DNA of 49,585 nt from Ornithinimicrobium sp. (lineage in GTDB: Bacteria > Actinomycetota > Actinomycetes > Actinomycetales > Dermatophilaceae). Where the stretch lies: positions 1 to 49,585 of the forward strand of contig NZ_JAUNVI010000014.1 of NCBI RefSeq assembly GCF_030537745.1, written 5' to 3'. The notes beneath the pieces are model-generated. The model did not search any database, had not been told where the DNA came from, and worked only from the letters and a program-made list of their open reading frames with translations. Of the stretch, positions 16,347 through 26,774 are shown one piece after another; the stretch's first letter is position 1; each line of letters starts with the position of its first letter. Both the position numbers and the translations under genes were made by a program.

Positions 16347-18170
16347 ATGCTTCGTACCCATAACGCCGGCACCCTGCGCCCCGCGCACGCCGGCACCACC
16401 GTCACCCTCACCGGCTGGGTGGCCCGCCGCCGCGACCACGGCGGCGTCGCCTTCATCGACCTGCGTGACGCCAGTGGTGTCGTCCAGGTCGTGGCCCGTG
16501 ACGAGGTCCTGACCGGGACCGCCCACGACCTGCGCAGCGAGTTCTGCGTGAAGGTCGTCGGTGAGGTCACCCCGCGCGCCGAGAAGGACGTCAACCCGGA
16601 CCTGCCCACGGGAGCCGTGGACGTGGTTGCCAGCCAGATCGAGGTGCTGTCCGGCTCCGACCCGTTGCCCTTCCAGATCGACGAGCGTGTCAGCGTCGGT
16701 GAGGAGACGCGCCTGCGCCACCGCTACCTCGACCTGCGTCGCCCAGGCGCCAGCTCGGCGGGGCAGAACCTGCGCCTGCGCTCCAAAGTCAACGCGGCCG
16801 CTCGCAACCTCCTCGCCGACCGCGACTTCGTCGAGATCGAGACGCCAACGCTCACCCGCTCCACGCCCGAGGGTGCCCGTGACTTCCTGGTCCCGGCACG
16901 CCTGCAGCCCGGCAGCTGGTACGCCCTCCCGCAGAGCCCGCAGCTGTTCAAGCAGCTGCTCATGGTCGCGGGGATGGAGCGCTACTACCAGATCGCGCGC
17001 TGCTACCGCGACGAGGACTTCCGTGCCGACCGGCAGCCGGAGTTCACCCAGCTCGACATCGAGATGAGTTTCGTCGAGCAGGACGACGTCATCGAGCTCG
17101 GCGAGGCGATCACGAAGGCGGTGTGGGCCGTTCAAGGGGTCGAGCTGACCACGCCCTTCCCTCGGATGACCTACGCCGAGGCGATGCGCCGCTACGGTTC
17201 TGACAAGCCGGACCTGCGATTCGACCTGGAGATCACCGAGTGCACCGACTTCTTCGCCCAGACCCCCTTCCGGGTGTTCCAGGCCGAGTACGTCGGCGCC
17301 GTCGTCATGCCCGGCGGCGGTTCGCAACCACGCCGCCAGTTCGACGCCTGGCAGGAGTGGGCCAAGCAGCGCGGCGCCAAGGGCCTGGCGTATGTCACCG
17401 TCGGGCAGGATGGCGAACTCGGCGGCCCGGTCGCCAAGAACCTGTCCGACGCGGAGCGGGCCGGACTGGCCGGACATGTCGATGCCCAGCCGGGTGACTG
17501 CGTCTTCTTCGCAGCTGGGCCGACCAAGGCCTCACGCGCACTCCTCGGCGCCGCCCGCCTGGAGATCGGCAGGCGCTGCGCTTTGATCGACGAGTCCGAC
17601 TGGAACTTCTTGTGGATCGTTGACGCGCCGCTGTTCGAGCCAGCTGGTGAGGCCGTCGCCGCTGGGGACGTGGCCGTCGGCTCGGGGGCGTGGACCGCTG
17701 TTCACCACGCCTTCACGTCACCGAAAGCAGAGTATGTCGACTCCCTCGAGTCCGACCCGGGCGCCGTGCTGGCCTACGCCTACGACTTGGTCTGCAACGG
17801 CAACGAGATCGGTGGCGGGTCCATCCGCATCCACCGCCGCGAACTCCAGGAGCGCGTCTTCGGGGTCATGGGGTTAACTGCCGAAGATGCGCAGGAAAAG
17901 TTCGGCTTTCTGCTCGAGGCGTTCAAGTTTGGTGCCCCGCCGCACGGCGGGATCGCGTTTGGGTGGGACCGCATCGTGGCCCTGCTCGCGGGCACCGACT
18001 CGATCCGCGACGTCATCGCCTTCCCCAAGACCGGTGGCGGCTTCGATCCGCTGACCGAGGCCCCGGCCCGCATCACCCCGGAGCAACGCAAGGAGGCCGG
18101 CATCGACGCCAAGGCGCTGGCCCAATCGGCGGACAAGCCCGCAGCCCAGGCGGACCCCGCAGTGCAGTAG
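16347..18170 (+). CDS. aspS: Aspartyl-tRNA synthetase
   Basis: 607 aa from ATG 16347, with agagga (16335-16340) as ribosome binding site. This class II synthetase has an OB-fold anticodon-binding domain (about 1-105, [20 protein letters not shown]), motif 1 near [20 protein letters not shown], motif 2 in [16 protein letters not shown] (about 218-233), a bacterial GAD insertion, and motif 3 in [15 protein letters not shown] (about 535-549). It charges tRNA-Asp. Many actinobacteria use a non-discriminating AspRS that also makes Asp-tRNA-Asn for GatCAB; sequence reading alone cannot settle this here. Expression is probably controlled by the T-box in its leader. Confidence 0.97.
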   Translation: MLRTHNAGTLRPAHAGTTVTLTGWVARRRDHGGVAFIDLRDASGVVQVVARDEVLTGTAHDLRSEFCVKVVGEVTPRAEKDVNPDLPTGAVDVVASQIEVLSGSDPLPFQIDERVSVGEETRLRHRYLDLRRPGASSAGQNLRLRSKVNAAARNLLADRDFVEIETPTLTRSTPEGARDFLVPARLQPGSWYALPQSPQLFKQLLMVAGMERYYQIARCYRDEDFRADRQPEFTQLDIEMSFVEQDDVIELGEAITKAVWAVQGVELTTPFPRMTYAEAMRRYGSDKPDLRFDLEITECTDFFAQTPFRVFQAEYVGAVVMPGGGSQPRRQFDAWQEWAKQRGAKGLAYVTVGQDGELGGPVAKNLSDAERAGLAGHVDAQPGDCVFFAAGPTKASRALLGAARLEIGRRCALIDESDWNFLWIVDAPLFEPAGEAVAAGDVAVGSGAWTAVHHAFTSPKAEYVDSLESDPGAVLAYAYDLVCNGNEIGGGSIRIHRRELQERVFGVMGLTAEDAQEKFGFLLEAFKFGAPPHGGIAFGWDRIVALLAGTDSIRDVIAFPKTGGGFDPLTEAPARITPEQRKEAGIDAKALAQSADKPAAQADPAVQ

Positions 18171-18215
18171 GGCGCCGCGCCGAGCCGTGGCCTGTCCTGC
18201 GCGGTCGTGCACTGC

Positions 18216-18255
18216 GCGGTGGGTATGGGCCGCCCCGACGACCCATACCCACCGC
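18216..18255. terminator. Bidirectional hairpin terminator between aspS and the GNAT gene
   Basis: A perfect 14-bp stem (18216-18229 with 18242-18255) closes a 12-base loop. It lies between two converging genes and directly abuts the stop codon of the minus-strand gene, so it can serve both transcripts. No long T-run is present. Confidence 0.8.
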
Positions 18256-19074
18256 TCAACCGGGGCCGAGGAGATCGCGCGAGTGCCAGGCTCTGGCGGT
18301 GCGATAACCGAGCCGACGGTAGATCGCGCGGGCTGGTTCGTTGTCGGAGAACATCCCCAGCGTGCAGACGCCGCCCTCCGCCAGTGCCCACCGAGACAGA
18401 GCCAGCGTGACGGCGGTGCCGAGTCCTCGGCAGCGTAAGGAACGGTCCGTCACGATCCCGGCCAGGTGCGGGACCCCTGTGGCCTCGCGTTCAGCCCCGC
18501 CGAGCGCGAGAAGATCCCCGGTGAGGTCCCGCAGTCCCACCCAGTGATGGACCCTCCCGGTCCCGATCTGCGTCCAGACGTGCGGGTTGTGCCGGTGCGT
18601 GAAGGCCGAGATCTCCTCAGCGTCGTCCACGTCGTGCAGGACGACCTCGATGGCGGAGAGCGGGACCGCGGCGCTGGGCCGGTCCGGGAGTGATGCCGTG
18701 GAGGCGTCCACCCACATCCAGTCCCAGTCCCCACCGTTACCCAGCTCCAGGACCTCGTGGGCCACGGCTGCGTGTGCCTGGACGACGGAGAGCGACCGGC
18801 TGCCCAGCCGCTGGAGATGGCCGCCATCTCGCAGTTCGACGAGTGCCGCACGGACCCGCCTACCCTCATCCTGGTCGGACTCGGGCGCTGCCTTGACGCT
18901 GGCCGCCGTGATCGGCGCCACCCAGAACCCGCGTCGGGAGCCCCGACGCTCGACCAGGATCACGCCGTCATGGACCCAGACCTCTCCGGCAAGGGGAGCC
19001 GCGATCGACCAGCGGACCCAGGGGTCATCTCCACTCAACCTCACGGCGGTGGCGTAGTCCGGGACGCGCTGCAC
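18256..19074 (-). CDS. GNAT-family N-acetyltransferase
   Basis: 272 aa on the minus strand from a GTG (complement of 19072-19074), preceded by a G-rich site. The acetyl-CoA binding region is in the C-terminal half: VPHLAGIVTDRSLRCRGLG (motif A, with R-G-x-G, about 205-220), then LALSRWALAEG and FSDNEPARAIYRRLGYRTA (motif B, about 240-258). The N-terminal half (about 1-130) is a degenerate acetyltransferase-like domain or a substrate domain without clear motifs. The substrate is unknown. It converges on aspS and diverges from rarA. Confidence 0.85.
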   Translation of the reverse strand: MQRVPDYATAVRLSGDDPWVRWSIAAPLAGEVWVHDGVILVERRGSRRGFWVAPITAASVKAAPESDQDEGRRVRAALVELRDGGHLQRLGSRSLSVVQAHAAVAHEVLELGNGGDWDWMWVDASTASLPDRPSAAVPLSAIEVVLHDVDDAEEISAFTHRHNPHVWTQIGTGRVHHWVGLRDLTGDLLALGGAEREATGVPHLAGIVTDRSLRCRGLGTAVTLALSRWALAEGGVCTLGMFSDNEPARAIYRRLGYRTARAWHSRDLLGPG

Positions 19075-19140
19075 CCCCCAAGCCTGCCAGCAGGGAGGGA
19101 TGTCGACAGTGCCGGGCCGGTGCTGGTCGGGACGAGGGGT

Positions 19141-19146
19141 TAGCCT
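19141..19146 (+). promoter_or_regulatory. -10 box (TAGCCT) of a leaderless rarA promoter
   Basis: TAGCCT lies 6 bases before the GTG start of rarA, the leaderless spacing. No ribosome binding site is seen upstream of rarA, which agrees with leaderless translation. Confidence 0.5.
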
Positions 19147-19152
19147 GCGCGG

Positions 19153-20535
19153 GTGGCATCAGATGGGTCCGACCTGTTCAGCGTCGCCGGGAGCCCGGAC
19201 GCCGCAGGCTCCGACCTGTTCCTCCCCTTAGCTGTCCGGATGCGTCCGCAGAATCTTCAGGAGGTCGCCGGTCAGCGCGACGCGCTGCGGCCCGGCTCTC
19301 CCCTGCGACGCCTGATCGAGGGCCAGGGCGGCCCGGCGGGGGCACTGTCAGCGATCCTCTGGGGTCCGCCGGGGACCGGTAAGACTACGCTCGCCCACCT
19401 CGTCGCGCACAGCGCCGACCGCCGGTTCGTGGAGCTTTCAGCCGTCACCGCCGGTGTCAAGGATGTCCGGTCGGTGATGGATCAGGCCACCCGAGAGCGA
19501 AATCTCTACGGCCGCCAGACCGTGCTCTTCCTCGACGAGATCCACCGGTTCACCAAGGCCCAGCAGGACGCACTACTGCCTGGCGTGGAGAACCGCCTTG
19601 TCATTCTCGTCGCCGCGACCACGGAGAACCCTTCCTTCAGCATCATTGCGCCGTTGCTGTCCCGCTCCGTGCTGGTGACCCTGACCTCGCTGGATGACGA
19701 CGATGTCCGCGGTGTGGTGGAGCGTGCCCTGCTTGACGACCGCGGACTCGCGGGTGAGTTCACGCTTGCTCAGGAGGGTATGGAGCATGTCGTCCGGATG
19801 GCGGGTGGCGACGCACGTCGGGCCCTGACCACGTTGGAGGCGGCCGCCGGAGTTGCCGACGACGACCGTGCCGCCGGTGCTGAGGACGCGACCGTCCAGA
19901 TCACGCTCGGGCATGTCGAGCAGGCCGTCGCGCAGGCGGCCGTCCGCTACGACCGGGCCGGCGACCAGCATTACGACGTGGCCAGCGCCTTCATCAAGTC
20001 GATGCGAGGCTCGGACGTCGACGCCGCGCTGCACTACCTGGCGCGTCAACTGGAGGCCGGGGAGGACCCACGCTTCATCGCCCGTCGGATCGTCATCTCG
20101 GCGAGCGAGGACGTGGGCCTGGGCGACCCGACCGCCTTGCAGACAGCGGTGGCCGCGCTGCACGCAGTCGCCCAGATCGGGATGCCAGAGGCCCGGATCA
20201 TCCTGGCCCAAGCCGTGGTCCACAACGCGTTGGCGCCCAAGTCGAACGCCGCCTACAACGGGATCAACGCGGCGATCGCCGACGTGAGAGCCGGCAAGGG
20301 GGGCGCGGTCCCGGCCCACCTGCGCGGCAGCGGCTATGCCGGGGCGGCCCGGCTGGGACACGGCAAGGGCTACCGGTACAGCCACGACGAGCCCGCGGGG
20401 GTGGGCGCCCAGCAGTACCTGCCCGATGACCTGCTCGCTGAAGACGTCGACTATTACCGCCCCAGCGGCCGCGGCTGGGAAGAACGGCTCGGCTCAAGGT
20501 GGGCCGAGTTGCGCCGAATCATCCGCGGTCGCTGA
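19153..20535 (+). CDS. rarA: Replication-associated recombination protein A (RarA/MgsA AAA+ ATPase)
   Basis: 460 aa from GTG 19153. The AAA+ module has Walker [15 protein letters not shown] (about 71-84) and Walker [21 protein letters not shown] (about 124-143), with sensor 1 in [12 protein letters not shown]. The C-terminal MgsA tetramerisation part contains the conserved [19 protein letters not shown] and [19 protein letters not shown] (about 360-420). It acts at stalled replication forks with SSB and the clamp-loader system. Length is typical. In actinobacteria it commonly lies between aspS and alaS, as here. Confidence 0.95.
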   Translation: MASDGSDLFSVAGSPDAAGSDLFLPLAVRMRPQNLQEVAGQRDALRPGSPLRRLIEGQGGPAGALSAILWGPPGTGKTTLAHLVAHSADRRFVELSAVTAGVKDVRSVMDQATRERNLYGRQTVLFLDEIHRFTKAQQDALLPGVENRLVILVAATTENPSFSIIAPLLSRSVLVTLTSLDDDDVRGVVERALLDDRGLAGEFTLAQEGMEHVVRMAGGDARRALTTLEAAAGVADDDRAAGAEDATVQITLGHVEQAVAQAAVRYDRAGDQHYDVASAFIKSMRGSDVDAALHYLARQLEAGEDPRFIARRIVISASEDVGLGDPTALQTAVAALHAVAQIGMPEARIILAQAVVHNALAPKSNAAYNGINAAIADVRAGKGGAVPAHLRGSGYAGAARLGHGKGYRYSHDEPAGVGAQQYLPDDLLAEDVDYYRPSGRGWEERLGSRWAELRRIIRGR

Positions 20536-20629
20536 GGCGGGAAATGGCGTAGCGACACAGCCTGGCTATGTACAACGAGCCCCGCCTACTCGGTGATCAG
20601 GCGTGTCGGGAGTGCGCGAGCCGGGCCGG

Positions 20630-20635
20630 TAGAGT
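20630..20635 (+). promoter_or_regulatory. -10 box (TAGAGT) upstream of alaS
   Basis: TAGAGT lies 33 bases before the alaS start, predicting a leader of about 27 bases carrying aggag (20661-20665). The leader is far too short for a T-box. No clear -35. The remaining bases from 20536 show no gene or terminator. Confidence 0.45.
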
Positions 20636-20668
20636 GGATCAGTCTGTTTGTATCCGACTGAGGAGACC

Positions 20669-23362
20669 ATGGAAACCGCCGAGATTCGTCGCCGCTGGCT
20701 GTCGTTCTTCGAGAGCAAGGGCCACGCGGTCGTGCCAAGCGCGCCTTTGGTCTACAACGACCCCAACCTGCTGTTCGTCAACGCCGGCATGGTGCAGTTC
20801 AAGCCTTACTTCCTCGGGCAGGAGACGCCGCCGTGGCCGCGCGCCACGAGCGTGCAGAAGTGCGTGCGCACCCTCGACATCGAGGAGGTCGGAAAGACCA
20901 CCCGCCACGGCACCTTCTTCCAGATGAACGGCAACTTCTCTTTCGGCGACTACTTCAAGGAGGGGGCCATCTCCTACGCCTGGGAGCTCATCACCGGCTC
21001 CCAGGGGGACGGCTTCCTCGGCTTCGAGCCCGACTCGATCTGGGTCACGGTGCTCGACGGCGACGACGAAGCGGCGGACCTGTGGCACCGGGTCGCCGGG
21101 CTGCCCCAAGAACGCATCCAGCGTCGCGGACTGGCCGACAACTACTGGCACATGGGTGTCGCCGGCCCAGGTGGCCCGTGCAGCGAGATCTACGTCGACC
21201 GCGGTTCTGAGCATGGCCCCGATGGCGGCCCCATCGTCGATGAGGACAGGTTCCTGGAGATCTGGAACCTGGTCTTCATGCAGGAAGAGCTCTCCGAGGT
21301 CCGCAGCAAGGTGGACTTCGACATCTCCGGTGAGCTGGAGAAGAAGAGCATCGACACCGGCATGGGTCTGGAGCGCGTCGCCTACCTGCTGCAGGGCGTG
21401 GACAACCTTTACGAGATCGACGAGGTCTACCCCGTGATCAGCCGCGCCGAAGAGATCTGCGGCCGTTCGTACGGCGCGGATCACGAGGACGATGTGCGTT
21501 TCCGCGTGATCGCCGACCACGTGCGCTCCGGCCTCATGCTGATGGGTGACGGCGTGACTCCCGGCAACGAGGGGCGTGGCTATGTGCTCCGCCGCCTCCT
21601 GCGCCGCGCGGTGCGCTCGATGCGGCTGCTCGGCGTCCAGGACCCGTCCCTTCCCGAGCTCCTCCCGGTGAGCAAGGACGTGATGAGGTCCTCCTACCCA
21701 AACCTCGAGCAGGACTGGGCGCGGATCAGCGAGACTGCTTACGCCGAGGAGGAAGCCTTCCGGCGCACCCTGACCAGCGGGACGACGATCCTGGACACCG
21801 CCGTCACCAAGGCCAAGACGGCCGGTTCCACCGTGCTGTCCGGCTCGCAGGCCTTTGCCCTGCACGACACCTACGGTTTCCCGATCGACCTCACCCTGGA
21901 GATGGCGTCCGAGCAGGGGTTGTCCGTCGACGAGGACGGCTTCCGCGCGCTCATGACCGAGCAGCGGGACCGGGCCAAGGCAGACGCCAAGACGAAGAAG
22001 CATGGCCACGGTGGCACCACCGCATACCGTGCCCTGGCGGACCGCCTCGGCCACCAGGTGGAGTTCACCGGTTATGAGCAGATGTCGGGGGAGTCGAAGG
22101 TCGTCGGTGTGCTCTCCGGCGGGCGTGAGCTCGACCGCTTGACCGCCACCTCGGTGGATAAGGATGGCGGCGGGGCCGAGGTCGAGCTGGTGCTCGAACG
22201 AACCCCGTTCTACGCCGAGGCCGGTGGGCAGCTCGCGGATCACGGCACGATCCGGCTCGCCGGTGGCGCAGTTGTGGAGGTCACCGACGTGCAGAGGCCG
22301 TTGCCCGGGTTGGTTGTACATCACGGCCGGCTGCTCGAGGGCGAGGTCGCCATCGGAGAGGGGGCCGAGACGCAGATCGACACGCTGCGTCGGGCCTCGG
22401 TCTCCCGCGCGCACACCGCGACCCACCTGGTGCACAAGGTGCTGCGCGAGACTCTCGGCGACACTGCCACCCAGGCCGGCTCGGAGAATGCGCCCGGACG
22501 CCTGCGCTTTGACTTCAAGGCCAACCGTGGACTCTCACCTGATGAACTGGTCGCCGTCGAGGCACGCATCAACCAACGGTTGATGGATGACCTGCAGGTC
22601 AGCGCGACCCAGATGTCCTTGGAGGAAGCCAGGGAGATGGGTGCCATGGCGCTGTTCGGTGAGCGCTACCCGGAGGTTGTCCGGGTGGTCTCCGTGGGCG
22701 GTCCCTGGAGCCTGGAGCTGTGCGGTGGGACCCACGTGCTCAACTCTGCGCAGTTGTCCTTGGTCAAGATCATGGGCGAGGCGTCGATCGGGTCCGGCGT
22801 CCGCCGGGTCGAGGCGCTGGTCGGCGCGGACGCCTACCAGCACCTCGCGCGCGAGAACATCATCGTCAACCAGCTCACCGACACCCTCAAGGTGCGTCCG
22901 GAGCAGCTGCCTGACCGCATCAGCCAACTGATGAGCAAGCTCAAGGACGCCGAGCGGGAGATCGCCAGGGCCAAGGCCAAGCAGGCGCTCGCGGCAGCCT
23001 CCGGCCTGGTGTCGTCGGCCAAGGACGTCTCGGGCATCCGGTTCCTGGGCCATGACCTGGGTGAGGGTGCCAGCGGAGATGAGTTGCGCACGCTCGTCCT
23101 CGACCTGCGCTCGCGCCTCGGCAACGACGGCCCCGCCGTGGTCGCCCTCACCGGTGTGGCCGGTGGCCGTCCCCAGATCGTGGTCGCGACCAACGAGGCC
23201 GCGCGGGGTCGCGGGGTCAAGGCCGGCCAGTTGGTCAAGGTCGCGGCCCAGGCCCTCGGCGGAGGTGGCGGCGGCAAGGATGATCTCGCCCAGGGCGGTG
23301 GGCAGGACCCCACGGCGACCGCGTCCGCCCTCGGGGCGGTCGAGGACGCCCTGCGGGTCTGA
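20669..23362 (+). CDS. alaS: Alanyl-tRNA synthetase
   Basis: 897 aa. ATG 20669 follows aggag and gives METAEIRRRWLSFFESKGH, the normal AlaRS start; an in-frame TTG at 20648 lies upstream of the ribosome binding site and is rejected. The class II catalytic core (about 1-240) has NDPNLLFVNAGMVQFKPYF. The editing domain has the zinc motif HTATH (about 581-585) and CGGTH (about 684-688). A coiled coil and the DHHA1 domain (about 760-885) close the protein, with a glycine run (GGGGGGKDD) near the end. It charges tRNA-Ala and removes Ser/Gly mischarges. Confidence 0.97.
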   Translation: METAEIRRRWLSFFESKGHAVVPSAPLVYNDPNLLFVNAGMVQFKPYFLGQETPPWPRATSVQKCVRTLDIEEVGKTTRHGTFFQMNGNFSFGDYFKEGAISYAWELITGSQGDGFLGFEPDSIWVTVLDGDDEAADLWHRVAGLPQERIQRRGLADNYWHMGVAGPGGPCSEIYVDRGSEHGPDGGPIVDEDRFLEIWNLVFMQEELSEVRSKVDFDISGELEKKSIDTGMGLERVAYLLQGVDNLYEIDEVYPVISRAEEICGRSYGADHEDDVRFRVIADHVRSGLMLMGDGVTPGNEGRGYVLRRLLRRAVRSMRLLGVQDPSLPELLPVSKDVMRSSYPNLEQDWARISETAYAEEEAFRRTLTSGTTILDTAVTKAKTAGSTVLSGSQAFALHDTYGFPIDLTLEMASEQGLSVDEDGFRALMTEQRDRAKADAKTKKHGHGGTTAYRALADRLGHQVEFTGYEQMSGESKVVGVLSGGRELDRLTATSVDKDGGGAEVELVLERTPFYAEAGGQLADHGTIRLAGGAVVEVTDVQRPLPGLVVHHGRLLEGEVAIGEGAETQIDTLRRASVSRAHTATHLVHKVLRETLGDTATQAGSENAPGRLRFDFKANRGLSPDELVAVEARINQRLMDDLQVSATQMSLEEAREMGAMALFGERYPEVVRVVSVGGPWSLELCGGTHVLNSAQLSLVKIMGEASIGSGVRRVEALVGADAYQHLARENIIVNQLTDTLKVRPEQLPDRISQLMSKLKDAEREIARAKAKQALAAASGLVSSAKDVSGIRFLGHDLGEGASGDELRTLVLDLRSRLGNDGPAVVALTGVAGGRPQIVVATNEAARGRGVKAGQLVKVAAQALGGGGGGKDDLAQGGGQDPTATASALGAVEDALRV

Positions 23363-23367
23363 GGTCC

Positions 23368-23925
23368 GTGTCCACTGACGAGGGTCCATGTGCTGCACCT
23401 GCCCGGCCACCGGTCGGGGTGCTGCTCGGCGTCGACGTGGGGGAGGCCCGGGTCGGCCTCGCCGCCAGCGATGCCATCGGGCTGCTCGCGCACCCGGTGG
23501 CCACGCTGAGACGGGACCACGAGGGGGAGAGCGACCTAGACCAGATCGCGGCCGAGATCGGTCACCGAGCGGCCGTGGGCGTCGTCGTCGGCCTGCCGCG
23601 CGGGTTGTCCGGGGCCGAGGGGGTGGCCGCCGAACGCGCGCGCCACTACGCTATGGCCTTGCAGCGGCGCGTGGAGGTGCCGGTGCGCCTGTGGGACGAA
23701 CGCCTCACGACCGTGGACGCGCACCGCGTCCTCCGGTCCAGTGGTGTTGCCGGCCGCGAGCAGCGTGGCGTCGTCGACCAGGCGGCCGCCGTGCTTATCC
23801 TCCAGGCAGCCCTCGATGCCCGACGCGCCGGTCGCCCAGCCGGTGTTCCCCTGAAGCGGCGCAAGCCCCGGACCCCCAAGGTCCGACCGGATGTTAGGAC
23901 TGACACGCATGAGTCTTCCTCCTGA
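23368..23925 (+). CDS. ruvX: YqgF/RuvX family nuclease (pre-16S rRNA / Holliday-junction resolvase fold)
   Basis: 185 aa from GTG 23368, 5 bases after alaS. The RNase H-like fold is marked by GVDVGEARVGLAASD (first catalytic Asp, about 21-35), VVVGLPRGLSG (about 72) and the Glu/Asp site WDERLTTVDAH (about 108). YqgF processes the 5' end of 16S rRNA and has been linked to junction resolution. The tail (about 160-185) is basic and Pro/Thr-rich and overlaps the next gene. The order alaS-ruvX-mltG-aroE is conserved in actinobacteria. Confidence 0.93.
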   Translation: MSTDEGPCAAPARPPVGVLLGVDVGEARVGLAASDAIGLLAHPVATLRRDHEGESDLDQIAAEIGHRAAVGVVVGLPRGLSGAEGVAAERARHYAMALQRRVEVPVRLWDERLTTVDAHRVLRSSGVAGREQRGVVDQAAAVLILQAALDARRAGRPAGVPLKRRKPRTPKVRPDVRTDTHESSS

Positions 23926-25153
23926 GGACTGGGACGAGCACGGAGTGCGGGGCCGGTCTGAGTCCGCTGCCTTCGACGACGACGTCCTGGGGCTGCGCCG
24001 GGTCACCGAGCACGACGAGTCCCTCGCCGACGACGTGCTGGCGCCGGAGTCGGAAGCAGGGATGTTCCGTCCGCGACGACGCAAGCGTCGCAACCCCTTC
24101 TTGAAGGTCATCGCTCTGCTGGCCGCGGTGGCAGTGGTCTTGACCGCGTCCGTCTACGCCTTCGGCTCCCTCAAGGATCTGATCCCTTCCGTGTCGTTCG
24201 GGCAGGACGCCCCTTCCGACTACGAAGGGTCTGGCACGGGTGAGGTGACCGTCGAGATCCCCGAAGGGGCCGCCGGTGGCCAGATCGCCGAGATCCTCCT
24301 CGAGCAGGACGTGATCGGTTCCGCCGGAGCCTTCACGGCGGCTCTGCAGGCCGATCCTCGTTCCTCCGGGATCCAGCCAGGGACCTATCGGATGGCCAGT
24401 CAGATGAGCTCCGAAGCGGCCCTGGCCAGGCTCCTGGACGGCAACTACCGGGAGATCAACGGGGTCACGATCCGCGAGGGCCTCTGGGTCTCGGAGACGT
24501 TTGCGCTGCTTGCCGAGGGCACCGGCCACGAGGTCAAGGACTACGAGGCGGTCGATCCGGAGACGTTGGGCCTGCCCGAGGCAGCCAACGGTGAGCTTGA
24601 GGGCTTCCTGTTCCCTAGCACCTATGAGTTCGGACCCGATGCGACCCCGGCGGAGCAGCTCACCGCGATGATCGCCCTCGGTAAGAGCACCTACGCCGAC
24701 CTGGGAATCTCCGACGGCGACCTCCGCGAAGTGCTGACCAAGGCGAGCATCGTGCAGGGCGAGGGCATGTTTGCTGACGACATGCCCAAGATTGCCCGCG
24801 TGATGGACAACCGCATCGAGGGCAACTCGGAGACCAACGGGATGATGCAGATGGACTCCACCGTCCACTTCATCTACCAGGAGCGCGGCCGTGCCGGCAC
24901 CACGGAGGAGCAGCGCGCCAACGACAGCCCCTACAACACCTACCTGCACCCCGGCCTCCCTCCAGGCCCCATCAACAGCCCCGGCGAGCAGGCCATCAAG
25001 GCGGTGCTCAACCCTGCAGAGGGCAGCTGGCTCTATTTCGTCACGGTCAACCCCAGCACCGGCGAGACCAAGTTTGCTGACACGTTCGCAGAGCATCAGG
25101 TCAACGTCGCTGAGTTCACCCAGTGGTGCGCGGATAACCCCGGCCAGTGCTGA
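23909..25153 (+). CDS. mltG: Endolytic transglycosylase MltG (YceG-like)
   Basis: 414 aa from ATG 23909 (agga about 9 bases upstream); ATG 23891 is an in-frame alternative that adds six residues. The acidic cytoplasmic N-terminus (about 1-50) and basic RPRRRKRRNP lead into one transmembrane helix (about 63-85). A LysM-like segment (about 110-175) and the YceG catalytic domain (about 210-410) follow. The catalytic Glu is in ASIVQGEGMF (about 285), and MQMDSTVHF matches the conserved substrate loop. It cleaves nascent glycan strands in the membrane, setting peptidoglycan strand length. It overlaps ruvX by 17 bases and aroE by 7. Confidence 0.92.
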   Translation: MSLPPEDWDEHGVRGRSESAAFDDDVLGLRRVTEHDESLADDVLAPESEAGMFRPRRRKRRNPFLKVIALLAAVAVVLTASVYAFGSLKDLIPSVSFGQDAPSDYEGSGTGEVTVEIPEGAAGGQIAEILLEQDVIGSAGAFTAALQADPRSSGIQPGTYRMASQMSSEAALARLLDGNYREINGVTIREGLWVSETFALLAEGTGHEVKDYEAVDPETLGLPEAANGELEGFLFPSTYEFGPDATPAEQLTAMIALGKSTYADLGISDGDLREVLTKASIVQGEGMFADDMPKIARVMDNRIEGNSETNGMMQMDSTVHFIYQERGRAGTTEEQRANDSPYNTYLHPGLPPGPINSPGEQAIKAVLNPAEGSWLYFVTVNPSTGETKFADTFAEHQVNVAEFTQWCADNPGQC

Positions 25154-26055
25154 GCGGTCGCGACCACGGCGAGGTCAGCACGTCTACCGGTCAGGAGACC
25201 ACGCCCGCGCGGGGGGACTCCGCCCGGTGGCGCCGGGCTGCGGTCACTGGTTGGCCCATCGGGCACTCTCTCTCACCGGTCCTGCACCGCGCCGCCTATG
25301 CAGCCCTCGGCCTGATCGGTTGGACCTATGAGGCGGTCGAGATCCCCAGCGGAGCGCTGCGGAGCTGGGTCGACACGCTCGGCCCGGAGTGGGCAGGGCT
25401 CTCCGTCACGATGCCGGGCAAGGAAGAGGCACTCGCCCTGTCCGAGCAAGCCAGCGAGAGCGCCCGCCTCACGGGCTCGGCAAACACCTTGGTGCGCACG
25501 GGCGGGGGATGGACGGCGCACAACACCGATGTCGAGGGGCTGACCGCTGCCCTGCAGACGTGTGGACTGCTGGCTCCTGTGCGAGCCACCGTGATCGGCG
25601 GCGGAGCAACGGCGCGGTCCGCGCTGGTCGCCCTGCGCGGGCTCGGGGTGCGCGAGGCCACGATCGTGGTCCGGGACGGATTGCGTCCGCAGACCCAGGA
25701 GCTCGCCGAGCGTCTCGATTTCCTGTGCACGGTCCAGCGGCTGGGTGAGCGGCCCGTCACCATCGGTCGCGACGCCAGCGACGTGATCGTCTCTACGCTG
25801 CCGGCCACGGCCCCGGCACCGGCAATGGTGTTGGTGGGAGGAGGACCGCCGATCGTGATGGACGTCGCCTATGCACCCTGGCCCAGCCCCTTCGCCCTGG
25901 CCGTGCGGGGGCTGGGCCCGAGCGCGCCTCTGGTCATGAAGGGGACAGAGATGCTGCTGCGCCAAGCCGCACGCCAGGTGCGACTCATGACCGGGCATGA
26001 TGGGCCGGTGGAGGCAATGAGAGCCGCTCTGGCGCCGCAGGACCAGACGCGGTGA
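25147..26055 (+). CDS. aroE: Shikimate dehydrogenase
   Basis: 302 aa from GTG 25147, overlapping the mltG stop. It reduces 3-dehydroshikimate to shikimate with NADPH. Substrate residues are in GHSLSPVLHRAAY (Ser pair about 41-43), the catalytic Lys in VTMPGKEEA (about 91), and Asn/Asp in AHNTDVEGL (about 125-130). The nucleotide loop VIGGGATARSAL is at about 150. The first 35 residues are an extra polar leader not needed for the fold, so a shorter start inside it is possible. It sits with aroC, aroK and aroB in one region. Confidence 0.93.
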   Translation: MLSGRDHGEVSTSTGQETTPARGDSARWRRAAVTGWPIGHSLSPVLHRAAYAALGLIGWTYEAVEIPSGALRSWVDTLGPEWAGLSVTMPGKEEALALSEQASESARLTGSANTLVRTGGGWTAHNTDVEGLTAALQTCGLLAPVRATVIGGGATARSALVALRGLGVREATIVVRDGLRPQTQELAERLDFLCTVQRLGERPVTIGRDASDVIVSTLPATAPAPAMVLVGGGPPIVMDVAYAPWPSPFALAVRGLGPSAPLVMKGTEMLLRQAARQVRLMTGHDGPVEAMRAALAPQDQTR

Positions 26056-26774
26056 CGGCACCGGTCTGGGTCCCGATCCTGGTCGGCTGTGTCGTCGCGG
26101 TGATGGGGATCCCGGTCGCGCGCTGGCTGGCGCTGACGACCTATCGCAAACCGGACGAGGTAGATGAGCCCTCGCCGGGCCGACGCTGGTGGGTGCCGCC
26201 GGCCCTCGGGCTGGTGTCCGGCCTCGTCATCGATCGGATCTGGTTCGTCCAGGACGACGCGGTGCCCTCAGCGTGGGTCGCGGCGGTCCTCACCGCGACG
26301 CTCCTGCTGGTCACGCTCTCCTGCATCTGCCTGGCCGCGATGGACATGGACGTGCACCGCCTCCCGGACCGGATCATGTGGCCGACCATGGGGTTCCTCG
26401 CTGGTGGCATCACGCTTGCTGCCCTCGTCGGTGGCGGTCTTGACCCCTGGCTGCGCGGGATGCTGGCCGGTGTCGCGGCCGGAGCGTTCTACCTGCTGCT
26501 TGCTCTCCTGTCCCTGGCCCGGGGCTCCTTGGCGTTGGGCCTGGGAGACGTGAAACTCGCCGTCGTCCTCGGCGCTGCGCTGGGCTGGTTCGGCTGGTCC
26601 GAGGCAGTGATGGGGATCTACGCCGGCTTCCTCGTCGGCGGTGTCGTCGCCGTGGCGCTGCTGGTCGGACGACGGGTCAAGTGGGAGGGCCACTTCGCCT
26701 TCGGCCCACCCATGATGGTGGGGGCACTCATCGGGCTCCTCGCTGCGCCTGGCATCTTCGCCAGCATCTTCTGA
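26052..26774 (+). CDS. A24 (type IV) prepilin peptidase
   Basis: 240 aa from GTG 26052 (GTGA overlap with aroE), with about 7 hydrophobic segments. The two catalytic Asp motifs of aspartic prepilin peptidases are present: [14 protein letters not shown] (about 94-107) and [12 protein letters not shown] (about 163-174). The N-terminal cysteine-containing methyltransferase domain of PilD is missing, as in many actinobacterial members. It would cleave (and perhaps not methylate) type IV or Tad/Flp pilins. No pilin gene is in the window, so the substrates must be encoded elsewhere. Confidence 0.9.
   Translation: MTAPVWVPILVGCVVAVMGIPVARWLALTTYRKPDEVDEPSPGRRWWVPPALGLVSGLVIDRIWFVQDDAVPSAWVAAVLTATLLLVTLSCICLAAMDMDVHRLPDRIMWPTMGFLAGGITLAALVGGGLDPWLRGMLAGVAAGAFYLLLALLSLARGSLALGLGDVKLAVVLGAALGWFGWSEAVMGIYAGFLVGGVVAVALLVGRRVKWEGHFAFGPPMMVGALIGLLAAPGIFASIF

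Noticed and set aside
15942-17477. 511-codon minus-strand frame across DUF421, the T-box and aspS
   Set aside because: It has no family motifs and runs antisense to aspS and through the structured leader.
20536-20668. T-box ahead of alaS
   Set aside because: No UGGN bulge motif or stem I; the predicted leader is about 27 bases.
20639-22435. 598-codon minus-strand frame opposite alaS
   Set aside because: Antisense shadow of a conserved synthetase gene; no recognisable domain.
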